Shown here: piece after piece, positions 49,528-58,584 of the stretch
Position numbering within the stretch: position 1 is the stretch's first letter
How the letters are laid out: each line of letters starts with the position of its first letter
From: Lysobacter_L cavernae
Lineage (GTDB): Bacteria; Pseudomonadota; Gammaproteobacteria; Xanthomonadales; Xanthomonadaceae
Length of the DNA stretch: 64,000 bases
Assembly: GCF_042648505.1 (NCBI RefSeq)
Contig: NZ_JBHRXK010000003.1
Span: 124,001 to 188,000 of the forward strand
Direction: 5' to 3'
Notes under the pieces: generated by a model
Told to the model about the DNA's origin: nothing
The model's database searches: none
What the model saw: the letters and a program-made list of their open reading frames with translations, nothing else
Program-made: the position numbers and the translations under genes

Positions 49528-51360
49528 GTGAATGCCATTTCCCACGATGTCTCGAAGCACGAGGTCTCGAAACCTGCCATCGCGCCGGGGAGCCAAGGTA
49601 GCCAGCTGGCCGCGTTGAATGCGTGGGTTGCCGAAGTCGCCGCGCTGACCAGACCTGATGCGATCCACTGGTGCGACGGCAGCGACGCCGAGAACGCCGC
49701 GCTGATCGCGCAGATGCAGGCCGACGGCACCCTGATCCAGCTCAACGAGCAGAGCCACCCGAACAGCTACCTGCACCGCTCGCATCCGGACGATGTTGCC
49801 CGTGTCGAGCACCTGACCTTCGTCTGCACCGCGCACAAGGACGATGCCGGTCCGAACAACCACTGGATGGCCCCGCTTGATGCGCACGCCAAGATGGACG
49901 CGCTGTTCGACGGCTGCATGCAGGGTCGCACGATGTACGTGATCCCGTACTGCATGGGCCCGATCGACTCGCCGCTGTCGCGCTGCGGCGTGGAGATCAC
50001 CGACAGCCCGTACGTGGTCGCCAACATGCGCATCATGACCCGCATGGGCGCGCCGGCGCTGGCACGGATCGAGCGTGAAGGTTCGTTTGTGAAAGGCCTG
50101 CACTCGATCGGCGAGCTCGACCCCGAGCGCCGTTTCATCATGCATTTCCCCGAGGAACTGACGATCCAGTCGTTCGGCTCCGGCTACGGCGGCAACGCCC
50201 TGCTCGGCAAGAAGTGCCACGCCCTGCGCATCGCCTCGCACCAGGCGCGCAGCGAAGGCTGGCTGGCCGAGCACATGCTGATCCTGGGCATCGAGAACCC
50301 GCAGGGCGAGACCCATTACGTCGCGGCCGCATTTCCGTCGGCCTGCGGCAAGACCAACCTGGCGATGCTGATCCCGCCGGAGGGCTACCGCAACGCCGGC
50401 TGGAAGGTGTGGACCATCGGCGACGACATCTGCTGGATGCGCCCGGGCAGCGACGGCCGCTTGTACGCGATCAACCCGGAGGCCGGCTTCTTCGGCGTCG
50501 CCCCGGGCACCTCGGCCAAGTCCAACCCGAACGCGCTGGCCTCGATCCAGCACGACACCATCTTCACCAACGTCGGTGTCACCGCCGACAACCAGCCGTG
50601 GTGGGAAGGCCTCGACGACGGCCAGACCGCGGTCACCGACTGGCGCGGCAACCCGTTCGACGCCGCCAAGGGCCCGGCCGCGCACCCGAACTCGCGCTTC
50701 ACCGTCTCGGCCAAGCAGTGCCCGAGCTACTCGGCCAAGGCCGAGGACGCGCAGGGCGTGCCGATCTCGGCGATCGTGTTCGGCGGCCGCCGCGCCTCGC
50801 TGGTGCCGCTGGTGTTCGAGGCGCGCGACTGGACCCACGGCGTGCTGGTCGGCGCCGCGATGGGCTCGGAAACCACCGCCGCCGCCACCGGCGCGGTCGG
50901 CGTGATGCGCCGCGACCCGATGGCGATGAAGCCGTTCTGTGGCTACAACTTCGCCGACTACTTCAGCCACTGGCTGTCGTTCGACCACGATGACGCCAAG
51001 CTGCCGAAGGCGGATCTTCCGAAGATTTTCCACGTCAACTGGTTCCGCAAGGGCGACGATGGCAAATTCCTGTGGCCGGGCTTCGGCGACAACCTGCGCG
51101 TGCTGGAGTGGATGATCGGCCGCGTCAAGGGCGAGGCCGCCGCGGTCGAAACCCCGATCGGCCACCTGCCGGCCGAGGGCGACCTCAACCTCGACGGTGT
51201 CACGCTGAACGAGGAAGGCCGCGCCAAGCTGTTCGGCTTCGACCACGCCGGCTGGCAGGCCGAGTTCGCCAGCATCGGCGACTACCTCGACGAGTACGGC
51301 CCGCGCATGCCGCAGGCGCTCAAGGACGAACAGCAGCGCATCGCCGCGTCGCTGGCCTGA
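49528..51360 (+). CDS. pckG: Phosphoenolpyruvate carboxykinase, GTP type
   Basis: 610 residues. Makes PEP from oxaloacetate and GTP, the first step of gluconeogenesis. Motifs: P-loop FPSACGKTNLAML with its catalytic Cys, metal/GTP-site WTIGDDICWM, and the C-terminal GYNFADYFSHWL. An ATG at 49519 abuts GGAGG with no spacing. The GTG at 49528 stands 9 bases after it and gives the normal length, so I choose the GTG. The gene follows the TetR gene by 43 bp. A terminator follows. Confidence 0.96.
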   Translation: MNAISHDVSKHEVSKPAIAPGSQGSQLAALNAWVAEVAALTRPDAIHWCDGSDAENAALIAQMQADGTLIQLNEQSHPNSYLHRSHPDDVARVEHLTFVCTAHKDDAGPNNHWMAPLDAHAKMDALFDGCMQGRTMYVIPYCMGPIDSPLSRCGVEITDSPYVVANMRIMTRMGAPALARIEREGSFVKGLHSIGELDPERRFIMHFPEELTIQSFGSGYGGNALLGKKCHALRIASHQARSEGWLAEHMLILGIENPQGETHYVAAAFPSACGKTNLAMLIPPEGYRNAGWKVWTIGDDICWMRPGSDGRLYAINPEAGFFGVAPGTSAKSNPNALASIQHDTIFTNVGVTADNQPWWEGLDDGQTAVTDWRGNPFDAAKGPAAHPNSRFTVSAKQCPSYSAKAEDAQGVPISAIVFGGRRASLVPLVFEARDWTHGVLVGAAMGSETTAAATGAVGVMRRDPMAMKPFCGYNFADYFSHWLSFDHDDAKLPKADLPKIFHVNWFRKGDDGKFLWPGFGDNLRVLEWMIGRVKGEAAAVETPIGHLPAEGDLNLDGVTLNEEGRAKLFGFDHAGWQAEFASIGDYLDEYGPRMPQALKDEQQRIAASLA

Positions 51361-51370
51361 CCGGCCAACT

Positions 51371-51394
51371 GGCGTGCCACCCCTCCGGCACGCC
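51371..51394 (+). terminator. Hairpin after pckG
   Basis: GGCGTGCC pairs with GGCACGCC over 8 bases, followed by TTAAA. Short T-run, so moderate. Confidence 0.6.
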
Positions 51395-51424
51395 TTAAAC
51401 CCGTAGGCACGGCGGCGCATCGTA

Positions 51425-52021
51425 ATGACTATGCTGACCGCCGTGACCGACTACCTGCCCGATACCGCTGCCGCGGCTGACGACACGTTGGACGAGCGTG
51501 CCACGGTCGGCGCGGCGGCGCGTGGCGAGGTGGCCGCGTTCGAGGCCCTGTACCGGCGCCACGCCGGTCGTGTGCACGGCGTGATTGCCCGCTTGGTGGG
51601 CGGGCACGGCGCACGCGCCGAGGACTTGACCCAGGAAGCCTTCGTGCGGGCCTGGCAGGCGCTACCGGCGTTCCGGTTCGAGTCGGCGTTCTCGACCTGG
51701 CTGCACCGGTTGGCGGTCAATACCGCGTTGATGGAACTGCGCAGCCGCCGCAGCCGCCCACAGGACGACGGCGATGAGGACGTGTTCGAGCTGATCGGCA
51801 GCGCCGATTCGGCCGGGCACACCACGGCCCTGTCCATGGACCTGGAGCGCGCCGTCGCCAGCCTGCCGCCGCGTGCCCGCGCGGTGCTGGTGCTGTACGA
51901 CGTCGAAGGCTGGAAGCATGAGGAGATCGCCGCTGAACTGGGCATGGCGGTCGGCAGTTCCAAGGCACAGTTGCACCGCGCGCGCGGCCTGTTGCGAGCG
52001 CGGCTAGGAGGAGCGATATGA
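51425..52021 (+). CDS. ECF RNA polymerase sigma factor
   Basis: 198 residues. Region 2 is FEALYRRHAGRVHGVI with EDLTQEAFVRAWQAL and FSTWLHRLAVN; region 4 is RAVLVLYDVEGWKHEEIAAEL with SSKAQLHRARGLL. A second ATG lies 6 bases downstream. Its TGA overlaps the ATG of the anti-sigma (ATGA). The third gene of the operon is a DUF4097 protein. This layout parallels the other ECF operon at 29-32 kb. Confidence 0.92.
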   Translation: MTMLTAVTDYLPDTAAAADDTLDERATVGAAARGEVAAFEALYRRHAGRVHGVIARLVGGHGARAEDLTQEAFVRAWQALPAFRFESAFSTWLHRLAVNTALMELRSRRSRPQDDGDEDVFELIGSADSAGHTTALSMDLERAVASLPPRARAVLVLYDVEGWKHEEIAAELGMAVGSSKAQLHRARGLLRARLGGAI

Positions 52022-52524
52022 ACACCCACGACATCCATCCCGATGGCCCCGATCAGGCGCTGCCCGCTGCGCTGCGCTGGCAGCTGCGCGCGCTGCGTGG
52101 CGATGTCGCGCCGTCGCAGGACCTGTGGCCGGCGATCGCCGCACGCCTGCCGTCGCAGCCGGTGCCCGTACGCCGTTCGCGGCCCTGGCGGGTGCCGGCC
52201 GCGTTGGCGGCGACGCTGGTGCTTGCGCTCGGCGTTGCCGGCGTGTGGCGCGGGGCCGGTGGCGATGTCGACAGCGCCCGTCCGGTGACCCTGGTGCAAC
52301 GCGAGGCGGATGGCATGCAGCGCCACTACCAGGCCGCGATCCAGGAGATGGCCCCGACGCAGACACCGGCGGTGTTGCAGCCGGCCTTCGACGAACTCGA
52401 CCGCAATGCCACGCTGATCCTCGATGCGCTGGCCCACGACCCCAACTCGCGCCTGTTGCTGGAGCAACTGCGCCGCACCTATGCCCGACGACTCGCGCTG
52501 ACCCAGCGCATTGCCTACACCTGA
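52018..52524 (+). CDS. Probable anti-sigma factor, one membrane helix
   Basis: 168 residues. The N-terminal cytosolic ~55 residues (RWQLRALRGDVAPSQDLWPAI) resemble the sigma-binding part of small anti-sigma factors. A helix follows (PAALAATLVLALGVAGVW), then a ~95-residue periplasmic helical region. No zinc motif. The 4-bp overlap with the sigma gene supports the role. The operon continues 17 bp later. Confidence 0.78.
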   Translation: MNTHDIHPDGPDQALPAALRWQLRALRGDVAPSQDLWPAIAARLPSQPVPVRRSRPWRVPAALAATLVLALGVAGVWRGAGGDVDSARPVTLVQREADGMQRHYQAAIQEMAPTQTPAVLQPAFDELDRNATLILDALAHDPNSRLLLEQLRRTYARRLALTQRIAYT

Positions 52525-52541
52525 TTTTTCGGAGGACCTCC

Positions 52542-53462
52542 ATGACCCGCGTCCACATCCACGGTCTCACCCTCGGCTTGGCCCTGCTGGCCGTTCCGGC
52601 GGCATTCGCCGGCACGCCGATCAACCAGACCCATCCACTGGACCCGCGCGGCCATGTCGAGATCGACAACCTCAAGGGCAGCATCGACGTGCGTGCCTGG
52701 GACCGCCCGGAGGTGAAGATCGAAGGCGTCCTCGGCAACGGCGTCGAGAAGCTGGAGATCGAAGGCGATCAGCAGCGCCTCACCATCCGGGTCAAGTACC
52801 CGAACCGGGGCGGCAGCATGGGCCTGTTCGGCGGCAGTGACAAAAGCGAGCCGACCGAATTGCGCCTGATGGTGCCGCTGCGCGCGGACCTGGAGATCGA
52901 TTCGGTCTCGGCCGATGTCAACGTGCTCGGTGTCGCCTCCAATGAGCTGTCGATCGACAGCGTCAGCGGCGATGTCATCGTCGCCGCCGCGCCGCAGGAG
53001 GCCAGTGTCGACAGTGTCAGCGGCGACCTGCAGCTCACCCTCAACAGCCGCCGGGTCAGCGCCGAGTCGGTGAGCGGCGACCTCAACCTGCGTGGCCGCC
53101 TCGATGGCGAGGTCGATGTCGAGACCGTGTCGGGGCGCATCGATGTGGCGGTGCTCGAAAGCCGCCTGCACAAGCTGACCGGCTCGTCTGTCTCCGGCGA
53201 CATCAGCATCACCACCGCCCTGACCAACAATGGCCGAATCTCGCTGGAGACAGTCAGCGGCGACCTGCACCTGGCCCTGCCGCGCGACCTGTCCGCCAAC
53301 GTGCGCGGCGAGAGCTTCAGCGGCGACCTCACAGCCCCCGACGCCCAGGTCATCCGCCCCAAGCACGGCCCGGGCTCGAGCTTCGAGCACCGCTACGGCA
53401 ACGGCGACGGCGACATCACGATCGAGACGTTCTCGGGCGACGCGACGCTGCAGTTGGATTGA
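52542..53462 (+). CDS. Exported DUF4097 beta-repeat protein
   Basis: 306 residues with a signal peptide (LGLALLAVPAAFAG). The mature protein is a series of short beta repeats with the recurring (D/E)SVSGD motif, at least six copies between about residues 125 and 255. That is typical of DUF4097 right-handed beta structures. GGAGG precedes the ATG. It is third in the ECF operon. Probably periplasmic or cell-surface; function unknown. Confidence 0.87.
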   Translation: MTRVHIHGLTLGLALLAVPAAFAGTPINQTHPLDPRGHVEIDNLKGSIDVRAWDRPEVKIEGVLGNGVEKLEIEGDQQRLTIRVKYPNRGGSMGLFGGSDKSEPTELRLMVPLRADLEIDSVSADVNVLGVASNELSIDSVSGDVIVAAAPQEASVDSVSGDLQLTLNSRRVSAESVSGDLNLRGRLDGEVDVETVSGRIDVAVLESRLHKLTGSSVSGDISITTALTNNGRISLETVSGDLHLALPRDLSANVRGESFSGDLTAPDAQVIRPKHGPGSSFEHRYGNGDGDITIETFSGDATLQLD

Positions 53463-53579
53463 GTCGTCTGGTACTGGGTAACCGCGCTCCGCGCTTGGTC
53501 AGGGTGTGAGGTCAATGACGCTGTGTGTGCTCAAGTCCGCGCAGCTCCTCCTCGGTCATGTGCAGCTCGACCACCGAAA

Positions 53580-53587
53580 AAAGCAAA
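53580..53587. repeat. Left target-site duplication of the IS element
   Basis: AAAGCAAA immediately before the left inverted repeat; an identical copy lies at 54314-54321. Confidence 0.88.
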
Positions 53588-53625
53588 GGAGCTGTCGTAG
53601 ATAAGGCCGGGTTTAAGCTGATGGA

Positions 53626-54294
53626 ATGGGCCTGAGCCGCTGCAAATTAAGCCTAAAGCTGCAATCCAAGCTGGTCGAGTTCTTCGTGCTCGAAGTAACC
53701 GCGCGTTCGGCGGCCAGTGCTGGGGCTTCAGCCCAACACCACTGCGCTCTACTACCGCAAGCTGCGCCAGCGGATTGCCGACCAATTGGCCTTGGTGGAG
53801 CACGGCGATGACCTGGCTGTCGGTAAAGCGGGACTGCTTCATGGAACCTCCTCGGGAAAGACTACGAGAAAATTCCACCTATGGCGTCAGCTAACTGGCG
53901 GGGGGATTACCGTCGTGTTCGGCCTGCTCAAGCGTGGCGGCAAGGTCTACGCCAAGGTGGTGGACAACGCCAGGACTGCCACGCTGATGCCTGTAATCCA
54001 GCGGAAAATCGCCCCGGACAGCGTGGTCTACACCGACAGCTTCGGCAGCTACGACGCTCTGGACGTCAGTCAGTTCCACCACGTGCGCATCAACCATTCC
54101 AGAGAATTCGCCTGTGGCCGAAACCACATCAATGGCATCGAGAACTTCTGGAACCAGGCCAAGCGCATACTGCGCAAATACAACGGCGCTCCAAGCAGAG
54201 CTTCCCGTTGTTCCTCAAGGAATGCGAGTTCCGCTTCAACTACGGAACCCACAAACAACAACTCAAAACGCTGAAGGAGTGGGCTGGAATCTAG
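53626..54294 (+). pseudogene. IS1595-type transposase, broken
   Basis: Three frames must be joined. The N-terminus begins LSRCKLSLKLQSKLVEFFVLEVTARS-like in frame 1. The middle follows in frame 2, LGLQPNTTALYYRKLRQRIADQ. A foreign insert then replaces the region that should carry the first catalytic Asp. The frame resumes at VFGLLKRGGKVYAKVVDNA with VYTDSFGSYDAL and INGIENFWNQAKR, which hold the last DDE-type residues. The C-terminus (FNYGTHKQQLKTLKEW) is again in frame 1. Not functional. Confidence 0.9.
53792..53910 (-). mobile_element. 5' fragment of an IS3-family element
   Basis: On the minus strand an ATG at 53842 after GAGGAGG begins MKQSRFTDSQVIAVLH, the N-terminus of IS3-type (IS407-like) OrfA proteins. 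It runs only ~16 codons before IS1595 sequence resumes. Upstream sequence to ~53910 (CCCCCCGCCAGTTAG...) looks like the element's end. The rest of the IS3 element was deleted. Confidence 0.7.
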
Positions 54295-54313
54295 ACTTAT
54301 CTACTACAGCCCC

Positions 54314-54321
54314 AAAGCAAA
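54314..54321. repeat. Right target-site duplication of the IS element
   Basis: AAAGCAAA, identical to 53580-53587. Confidence 0.88.
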
Positions 54322-54324
54322 AAA

Positions 54325-54348
54325 AGAGGCGGGCCGTAGCCCGCCTCT
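54325..54348 (-). terminator. Terminator of the large TonB receptor gene
   Basis: AGAGGCGGGC and GCCCGCCTCT pair perfectly over CGTA. On the minus strand a run of T follows (TTTTTTTGC), directly next to the IS insertion point. Confidence 0.93.
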
Positions 54349-54371
54349 CAAATGACACGGATTGCTGAGTC

Positions 54372-57300
54372 TTAGAACTTCATCGACACGCCCAGCGTGT
54401 AGAACCGGCCCAGCACGTCGTAGACCTGCGGGAAGGTATTGCCGCTGTTCTGGCTGGTCGAGCCGATGGTATTGCCGACGATCGGCGGATCCTTGTCGGC
54501 GATGTTGTTGACGGTGAGCGTGAACTTGGCATTGAACGGCGCCTTCCAGCCGAACGACAGATCGAAGTAGTTGTACGCATCGATCTGGCGGTACGGAGCG
54601 AAGAAGTTGCCGGCACCAGGTTCCACTTCCATCGAGCTCATGTAGCGCCAGTTGAGGCCGATATCGAAGTCGTTGATCGACCAGACGGTGCGCTGGTTAA
54701 ACCGGTTTTTGAAGGTCAGGTTGCCGCAGGCGACGCTGTAGAAGCCTGCGCACTCGTGTTCCGTGGACACGTCCGTAGCCTTGAACTTGCTGCTGCGCAC
54801 GTGGGTGCCATCGAATGCCAGGTCCAGGCGACCCCAGCTGCCCATCTCGAAGCCGTAACGCAAGCCGAGGTCGAAGCCATCCGTCGACAGGGTGCCGAGG
54901 TTCTTCGAGCGTTCGTCCGGACCGATGGATTCGACACCGTTGAACGAACCGTTCAGCGGATTGCGTCCCATGTTGGCGCAGAAGAAGTTGTTGATGCTCA
55001 GGCCGGGGTTCTTGGCGGCGTCGTAGCAGTTCTCGAAGAAGTCATCGGTTGTGAAGCCGGTGATCGTGTCCTCCATCTCGATCTTCCAGTAATCGAGGGT
55101 AACCGCGAACTCGTTGCCACCAAAGGAGGGCGTCCATACCAGGCCGATGGTCTGGGTGTCCGCTTCCTCGGGCTTGAGGGTCAGGTCTCCGCCGAACAGC
55201 GCGTTGATCTGGCCGGCCGAGGGCTCCTGAAGGCCATCATCGGTATCGTCTCCGGGGGTGCCGCCGATGAGGAAGCCGGGTACGCCTTGCTGGACGCAGA
55301 GGTTCTCGAGGGTGCCGGCAACATTGTTGTTGGCGGGGTTGAGGCCGTCATCCGCACAAGGATCGTCCGCGCGGTTGTCCAGTCCCGTGGTCGCTGGGAA
55401 GAACAGCTCGTTGATGTTCGGTGCGCGGGTCGCGTGCTGGAACATGCCGCGGAAACGCAAGCTTTCGATCGGCGCCCAGTCCAGACCCGCCTTCCAGGTG
55501 CCGTAATCCTGTGAGGACGCGTTGCCCACCGCGAACTTCGAGTAACGGTAACCACCTTCGAAGTTCAGGGCGTAGGCGCCCGGCAGGTCGCTGAGGATCG
55601 GCACCAGGAACTCGGTGTAGGCTTCCTTCAGGGTGAAGGAACCGTCCAGGTCAGGCGAAGCGCCGCCGGCACCCAGTACGTCACCGGCCACACTGGCCGA
55701 GTCCGAGCGGTTGAATGCGTTGGCGTCACGGTGTTCGACACCGAACACCAGGCCGATCGGGTAGTCGGCCCAGGGGCTCTTGAAGCCGTCGCCGAGGTCA
55801 CCGGAGACTGAGGCCGAGAACACATCCTGGCGCACGCCTTGCAGCAAGATAGCGCCCTGGTTGATGAAGTCGACCATTGCGGGCGTGATCGAACCTTCAG
55901 GCCCGAACAGGTTCAACGGCACGCAGTCCTGTGCGGTGTTCAGGCACTCGGTCGTGCTGATCGCACGCAGGGCCTGCTGCACTTTGGCGTTCGAACCCCA
56001 GTTGGTACGCGTCTGCACCTGGTCGGATTCACCGTGCGACCAGTAGGTGTCGTAACGCCAGTGGTCGCTCAGGTCGCCGCGCAGACCGACGGTGAACTGA
56101 TAGGTCTTGTTGTGGAAGTCATTGAGGCGGGTGCCCAGTTCGGTCATACGGCGACCAATGGCCAGATTGACTTCCTCGGTGCTGCCCGCGGCGCAGTTGG
56201 TGATGAGTGGAGCTTGCGCCTGTGCTTGAGCCTGTGCTTCCGCAGGATCCATGCCACCATCAATCAGACTCTGGAGTATCGAGGCCTGCAAGCCTGCCCG
56301 GTCGCCACAGAGCTGCGCGCGGGCAGCGTCGGTAAGGTACGGGTTGCCGATCGGCACGCCATAGGTGTTGAGGAACGTACCGCTGGCCGCTAGTTGGGAC
56401 TCCACGTCCGAGCGGGTGTACAGCAACTGGGCGTAAGCCTCTGCCTTGTCGGTGATCTCGTAGCGACCCAGCGCCGTGGCCTGGTAGCGGTCCAGCCCGG
56501 TCTGGTAGTAGTTGGGTGGATTGAAGTTGAACGATGCCAGAGGACCACCGAACGTGCCGTCTGGGAGCGGTGTGCCGCCCACCTCGAACTCGCCGAAGAC
56601 ATTGGCGGGAACCGCAGTACCCGAGCCTTGCGGGTTGCCACTGGTCGAGGAGCGTGAGAACACGCCGTACGGACGCTCGCCCTGGGTCAGAGGATCCTGT
56701 TCGGAATGGCCGATGCTCAGCACGACATTGCCGCGGCCGTCGTCAAAGCCTGCACCCACGGTGACGTCAGTACGGCGCTTGGCGGCGTCGTTGTTGCTCG
56801 ACTGGCCATAGAACGAGTCGACCTGAAGGCCTTCAAAGTCGCGACGCAGGATGAAGTTGGCGACACCGGAAATGGCGTCGGCACCGTACACCGCCGACGC
56901 ACCGCCGGTGACCAGGTCGACGCTCTGCAGCAGCGCCACCGGGATCACGTTGGTATCGACGATGCCGTTGAGGTCGAACGGCACGATGCGACGACCGTCG
57001 ACCAACACCAGCGTGCGGTTCGGACCCAGGCCGCGCAGATCGAGGGTCGCGGCGCCGGCGGTGCCGTTGTTCATGCCCGAGCCCATGGCCGGGACGGCGC
57101 TGGGTTGCTGCTTCAGGAAGTCCTCGGCCGAGACCGGCTGAGCGCGGTCGATGTCCTGACGTTCGACGGTCATGACCGGACTGGTGGTGGTCAAGCCTGG
57201 GATGGCGATGCGGCTGCCGGTGACCTGGATGCGGTCAAGGGTGGTGGCTTCATCGGTGGCTTGTGCGGCGGGTGCCGGTGTTTCCTGTGCTGCCGGGGCC

Positions 57301-57404
57301 GGCGTTTCCTGCGCGAACGCAAGGCCGGTACCGGCCACGGTGGTTGCGCTCACGCACAACGCGAACACGATCGCGTCGCGGAGCTTGGTGGTCTTCAAGG
57401 TCAT
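54372..57404 (-). CDS. TonB-dependent receptor, 1010 residues
   Basis: Signal peptide to about residue 31 (GLAFAQ), then a short repeat AQETPAPA twice. A TonB-box-like LDRIQVTGSRI follows, then a plug with LDLRGLGPNRTLVLVDGRR and ASAVYGADAISGVANF. It belongs to the large Oar/BtuB-like Xanthomonad class that imports oligosaccharides or peptides, rather than siderophores. The barrel ends TLGVSMKF with the terminal aromatic. There is an AQAQAQAQ run near residue 395. GGAGAGAGAG precedes the ATG. Ligand unknown, and no Fur box is present. Confidence 0.93.
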   Translation of the reverse strand: MTLKTTKLRDAIVFALCVSATTVAGTGLAFAQETPAPAAQETPAPAAQATDEATTLDRIQVTGSRIAIPGLTTTSPVMTVERQDIDRAQPVSAEDFLKQQPSAVPAMGSGMNNGTAGAATLDLRGLGPNRTLVLVDGRRIVPFDLNGIVDTNVIPVALLQSVDLVTGGASAVYGADAISGVANFILRRDFEGLQVDSFYGQSSNNDAAKRRTDVTVGAGFDDGRGNVVLSIGHSEQDPLTQGERPYGVFSRSSTSGNPQGSGTAVPANVFGEFEVGGTPLPDGTFGGPLASFNFNPPNYYQTGLDRYQATALGRYEITDKAEAYAQLLYTRSDVESQLAASGTFLNTYGVPIGNPYLTDAARAQLCGDRAGLQASILQSLIDGGMDPAEAQAQAQAQAPLITNCAAGSTEEVNLAIGRRMTELGTRLNDFHNKTYQFTVGLRGDLSDHWRYDTYWSHGESDQVQTRTNWGSNAKVQQALRAISTTECLNTAQDCVPLNLFGPEGSITPAMVDFINQGAILLQGVRQDVFSASVSGDLGDGFKSPWADYPIGLVFGVEHRDANAFNRSDSASVAGDVLGAGGASPDLDGSFTLKEAYTEFLVPILSDLPGAYALNFEGGYRYSKFAVGNASSQDYGTWKAGLDWAPIESLRFRGMFQHATRAPNINELFFPATTGLDNRADDPCADDGLNPANNNVAGTLENLCVQQGVPGFLIGGTPGDDTDDGLQEPSAGQINALFGGDLTLKPEEADTQTIGLVWTPSFGGNEFAVTLDYWKIEMEDTITGFTTDDFFENCYDAAKNPGLSINNFFCANMGRNPLNGSFNGVESIGPDERSKNLGTLSTDGFDLGLRYGFEMGSWGRLDLAFDGTHVRSSKFKATDVSTEHECAGFYSVACGNLTFKNRFNQRTVWSINDFDIGLNWRYMSSMEVEPGAGNFFAPYRQIDAYNYFDLSFGWKAPFNAKFTLTVNNIADKDPPIVGNTIGSTSQNSGNTFPQVYDVLGRFYTLGVSMKF

Positions 57405-57546
57405 CTCTCTCTCTCCAAGTCAGTCTTGGGTGTTCCCCAATGGAACCAGGCCGGTGGCGTCAATTTAGGCGCCAAATTCGGCAAGGTCAGGGCGATAGTA
57501 GCCCTGTGCCGGGAAGAATTAAAGTGTTGTTAATACGCACGCTGAC

Positions 57547-57575
57547 GCCCTCTGCGAAACGGGTTCGCAAAGGGC
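57547..57575 (-). terminator. Hairpin downstream of the 57.6 kb gene
   Basis: A 12-bp stem with one mismatch, GCCCTCTGCGAA with TTCGCAAAGGGC. No T-run, so a weak terminator call. Confidence 0.45.
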
Positions 57576-57621
57576 GGCTGGCGGAAGAGAGACGGCCACA
57601 AAAGGCCGATGAAACAAGAGT

Positions 57622-58479
57622 TTAGAGGTCTTGTTCGTAGCGGACGTAAGGCACGGTGCCCTCGTCCTTGTCGCTGCTGCTGGGCGAGAAGGGGTTCTTG
57701 CCGCGGGTGACGAGGTTTTCGGCGCCGACGGTCAGCTGGCCGCTCCAGGGGGTGCGCCAGGTCAGGCCGACGCCGAGGCCTTCCCACTGGCCCGGCTCGC
57801 CTGGGGTGTCGACCACGCGGCCTATGATATTTGCGCCGAAATTGCCGAAGTCGGCCCCCAGGGTGATGCTCTTGCTGCTCCAGCGGTCGGCCAGGGCCGG
57901 AACTTCGCTGGCCGGGATCAGGCGCGCGCGCGCCCACGTGCCGCCGATGGAAACGGTGGCTTCGCGGCCGATGTTCTTCTGACCGTAGACCGTGAGGGTG
58001 TTCTGGTCGACCTTGCTGGGCTTGTTGTTCGGGCTCAGCCAGGCGGGCAGGGTGTCACGGCCGGTGCCGACGGCCAGGCCGATCTTACTGCCGCCGCGGG
58101 TCAGGCTGGCGCCGGCGATGGCCTGGCGACTGCCTTGGTCGTCGTCCTGGTCGAGCGCGGCCAGCATGCAGTGATCGGCGAGGTTGCCGATCGTCCCGGC
58201 CAGGCCGGTCTTGCGGTCGCAGACCAGGCCGAGGGTGTCGCCGGCATCGAGGCCGAAGGCGGCATCCAGCGAATTGCTGCCGACACGCCAGCGTGCGCCG
58301 GCGACCGGGACATTGCTCGGCTGCAGCTGCAGCAGGTATTCGAGCTTGCCGTTGCTCTGGTTCCAGACCGGCAGATAGGTGGTGTCACCGCGGCTCCCCG
58401 TCGATTGCGCATGCACGCCCGGGGCCACGCCAAGGGCGAGCATCAGGGCAAGCGGCAGTCGTAGCAGGCGCGAGTGCAT
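57622..58479 (-). CDS. Exported protein, outer-membrane-like beta structure
   Basis: 285 residues with a signal peptide (LALMLALGVAPGVHAQ). The mature part has alternating polar and hydrophobic stretches (KLEYLLQLQPSN, KIGLAVGTGRD, ATVSIGGTWARARL) that suggest an 8-12-strand beta-barrel. It contains two Cys residues (LVCDRK and DHCMLA) and has no C-terminal Phe. No family recognised, perhaps a Xanthomonad-specific porin-like protein. It lies upstream of the large receptor on the same strand, ~220 bp apart. Confidence 0.72.
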   Translation of the reverse strand: MHSRLLRLPLALMLALGVAPGVHAQSTGSRGDTTYLPVWNQSNGKLEYLLQLQPSNVPVAGARWRVGSNSLDAAFGLDAGDTLGLVCDRKTGLAGTIGNLADHCMLAALDQDDDQGSRQAIAGASLTRGGSKIGLAVGTGRDTLPAWLSPNNKPSKVDQNTLTVYGQKNIGREATVSIGGTWARARLIPASEVPALADRWSSKSITLGADFGNFGANIIGRVVDTPGEPGQWEGLGVGLTWRTPWSGQLTVGAENLVTRGKNPFSPSSSDKDEGTVPYVRYEQDL

Positions 58480-58584
58480 GGTGACGATACGACCGGGCGA
58501 TGCCGGCGGAGTTCCCCTATCCGTGAGGTCGCGACTATAGAGCGTTTATGTTTATTTAACAATTGAGGCGGTGGCGCCAGGCCT

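Larger units (their letters stand above)
53588..54313 (+). mobile_element. IS1595-family (ISXO2-like) element, inactivated
   Basis: 726 bp. The left end GGAGCTGTCGTAGATAAG is matched by the inverse of the right end, GGGGCTGTAGTAGATAAG, with two differences. It is flanked by a perfect 8-bp duplication (AAAGCAAA), the size made by this family. The single transposase frame is broken by a frameshift near 53715, by an internal replacement with a piece of an IS3-type element, and by a second frameshift near 54190. It inserted downstream of the terminator hairpin of the large TonB receptor gene. Confidence 0.9.
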
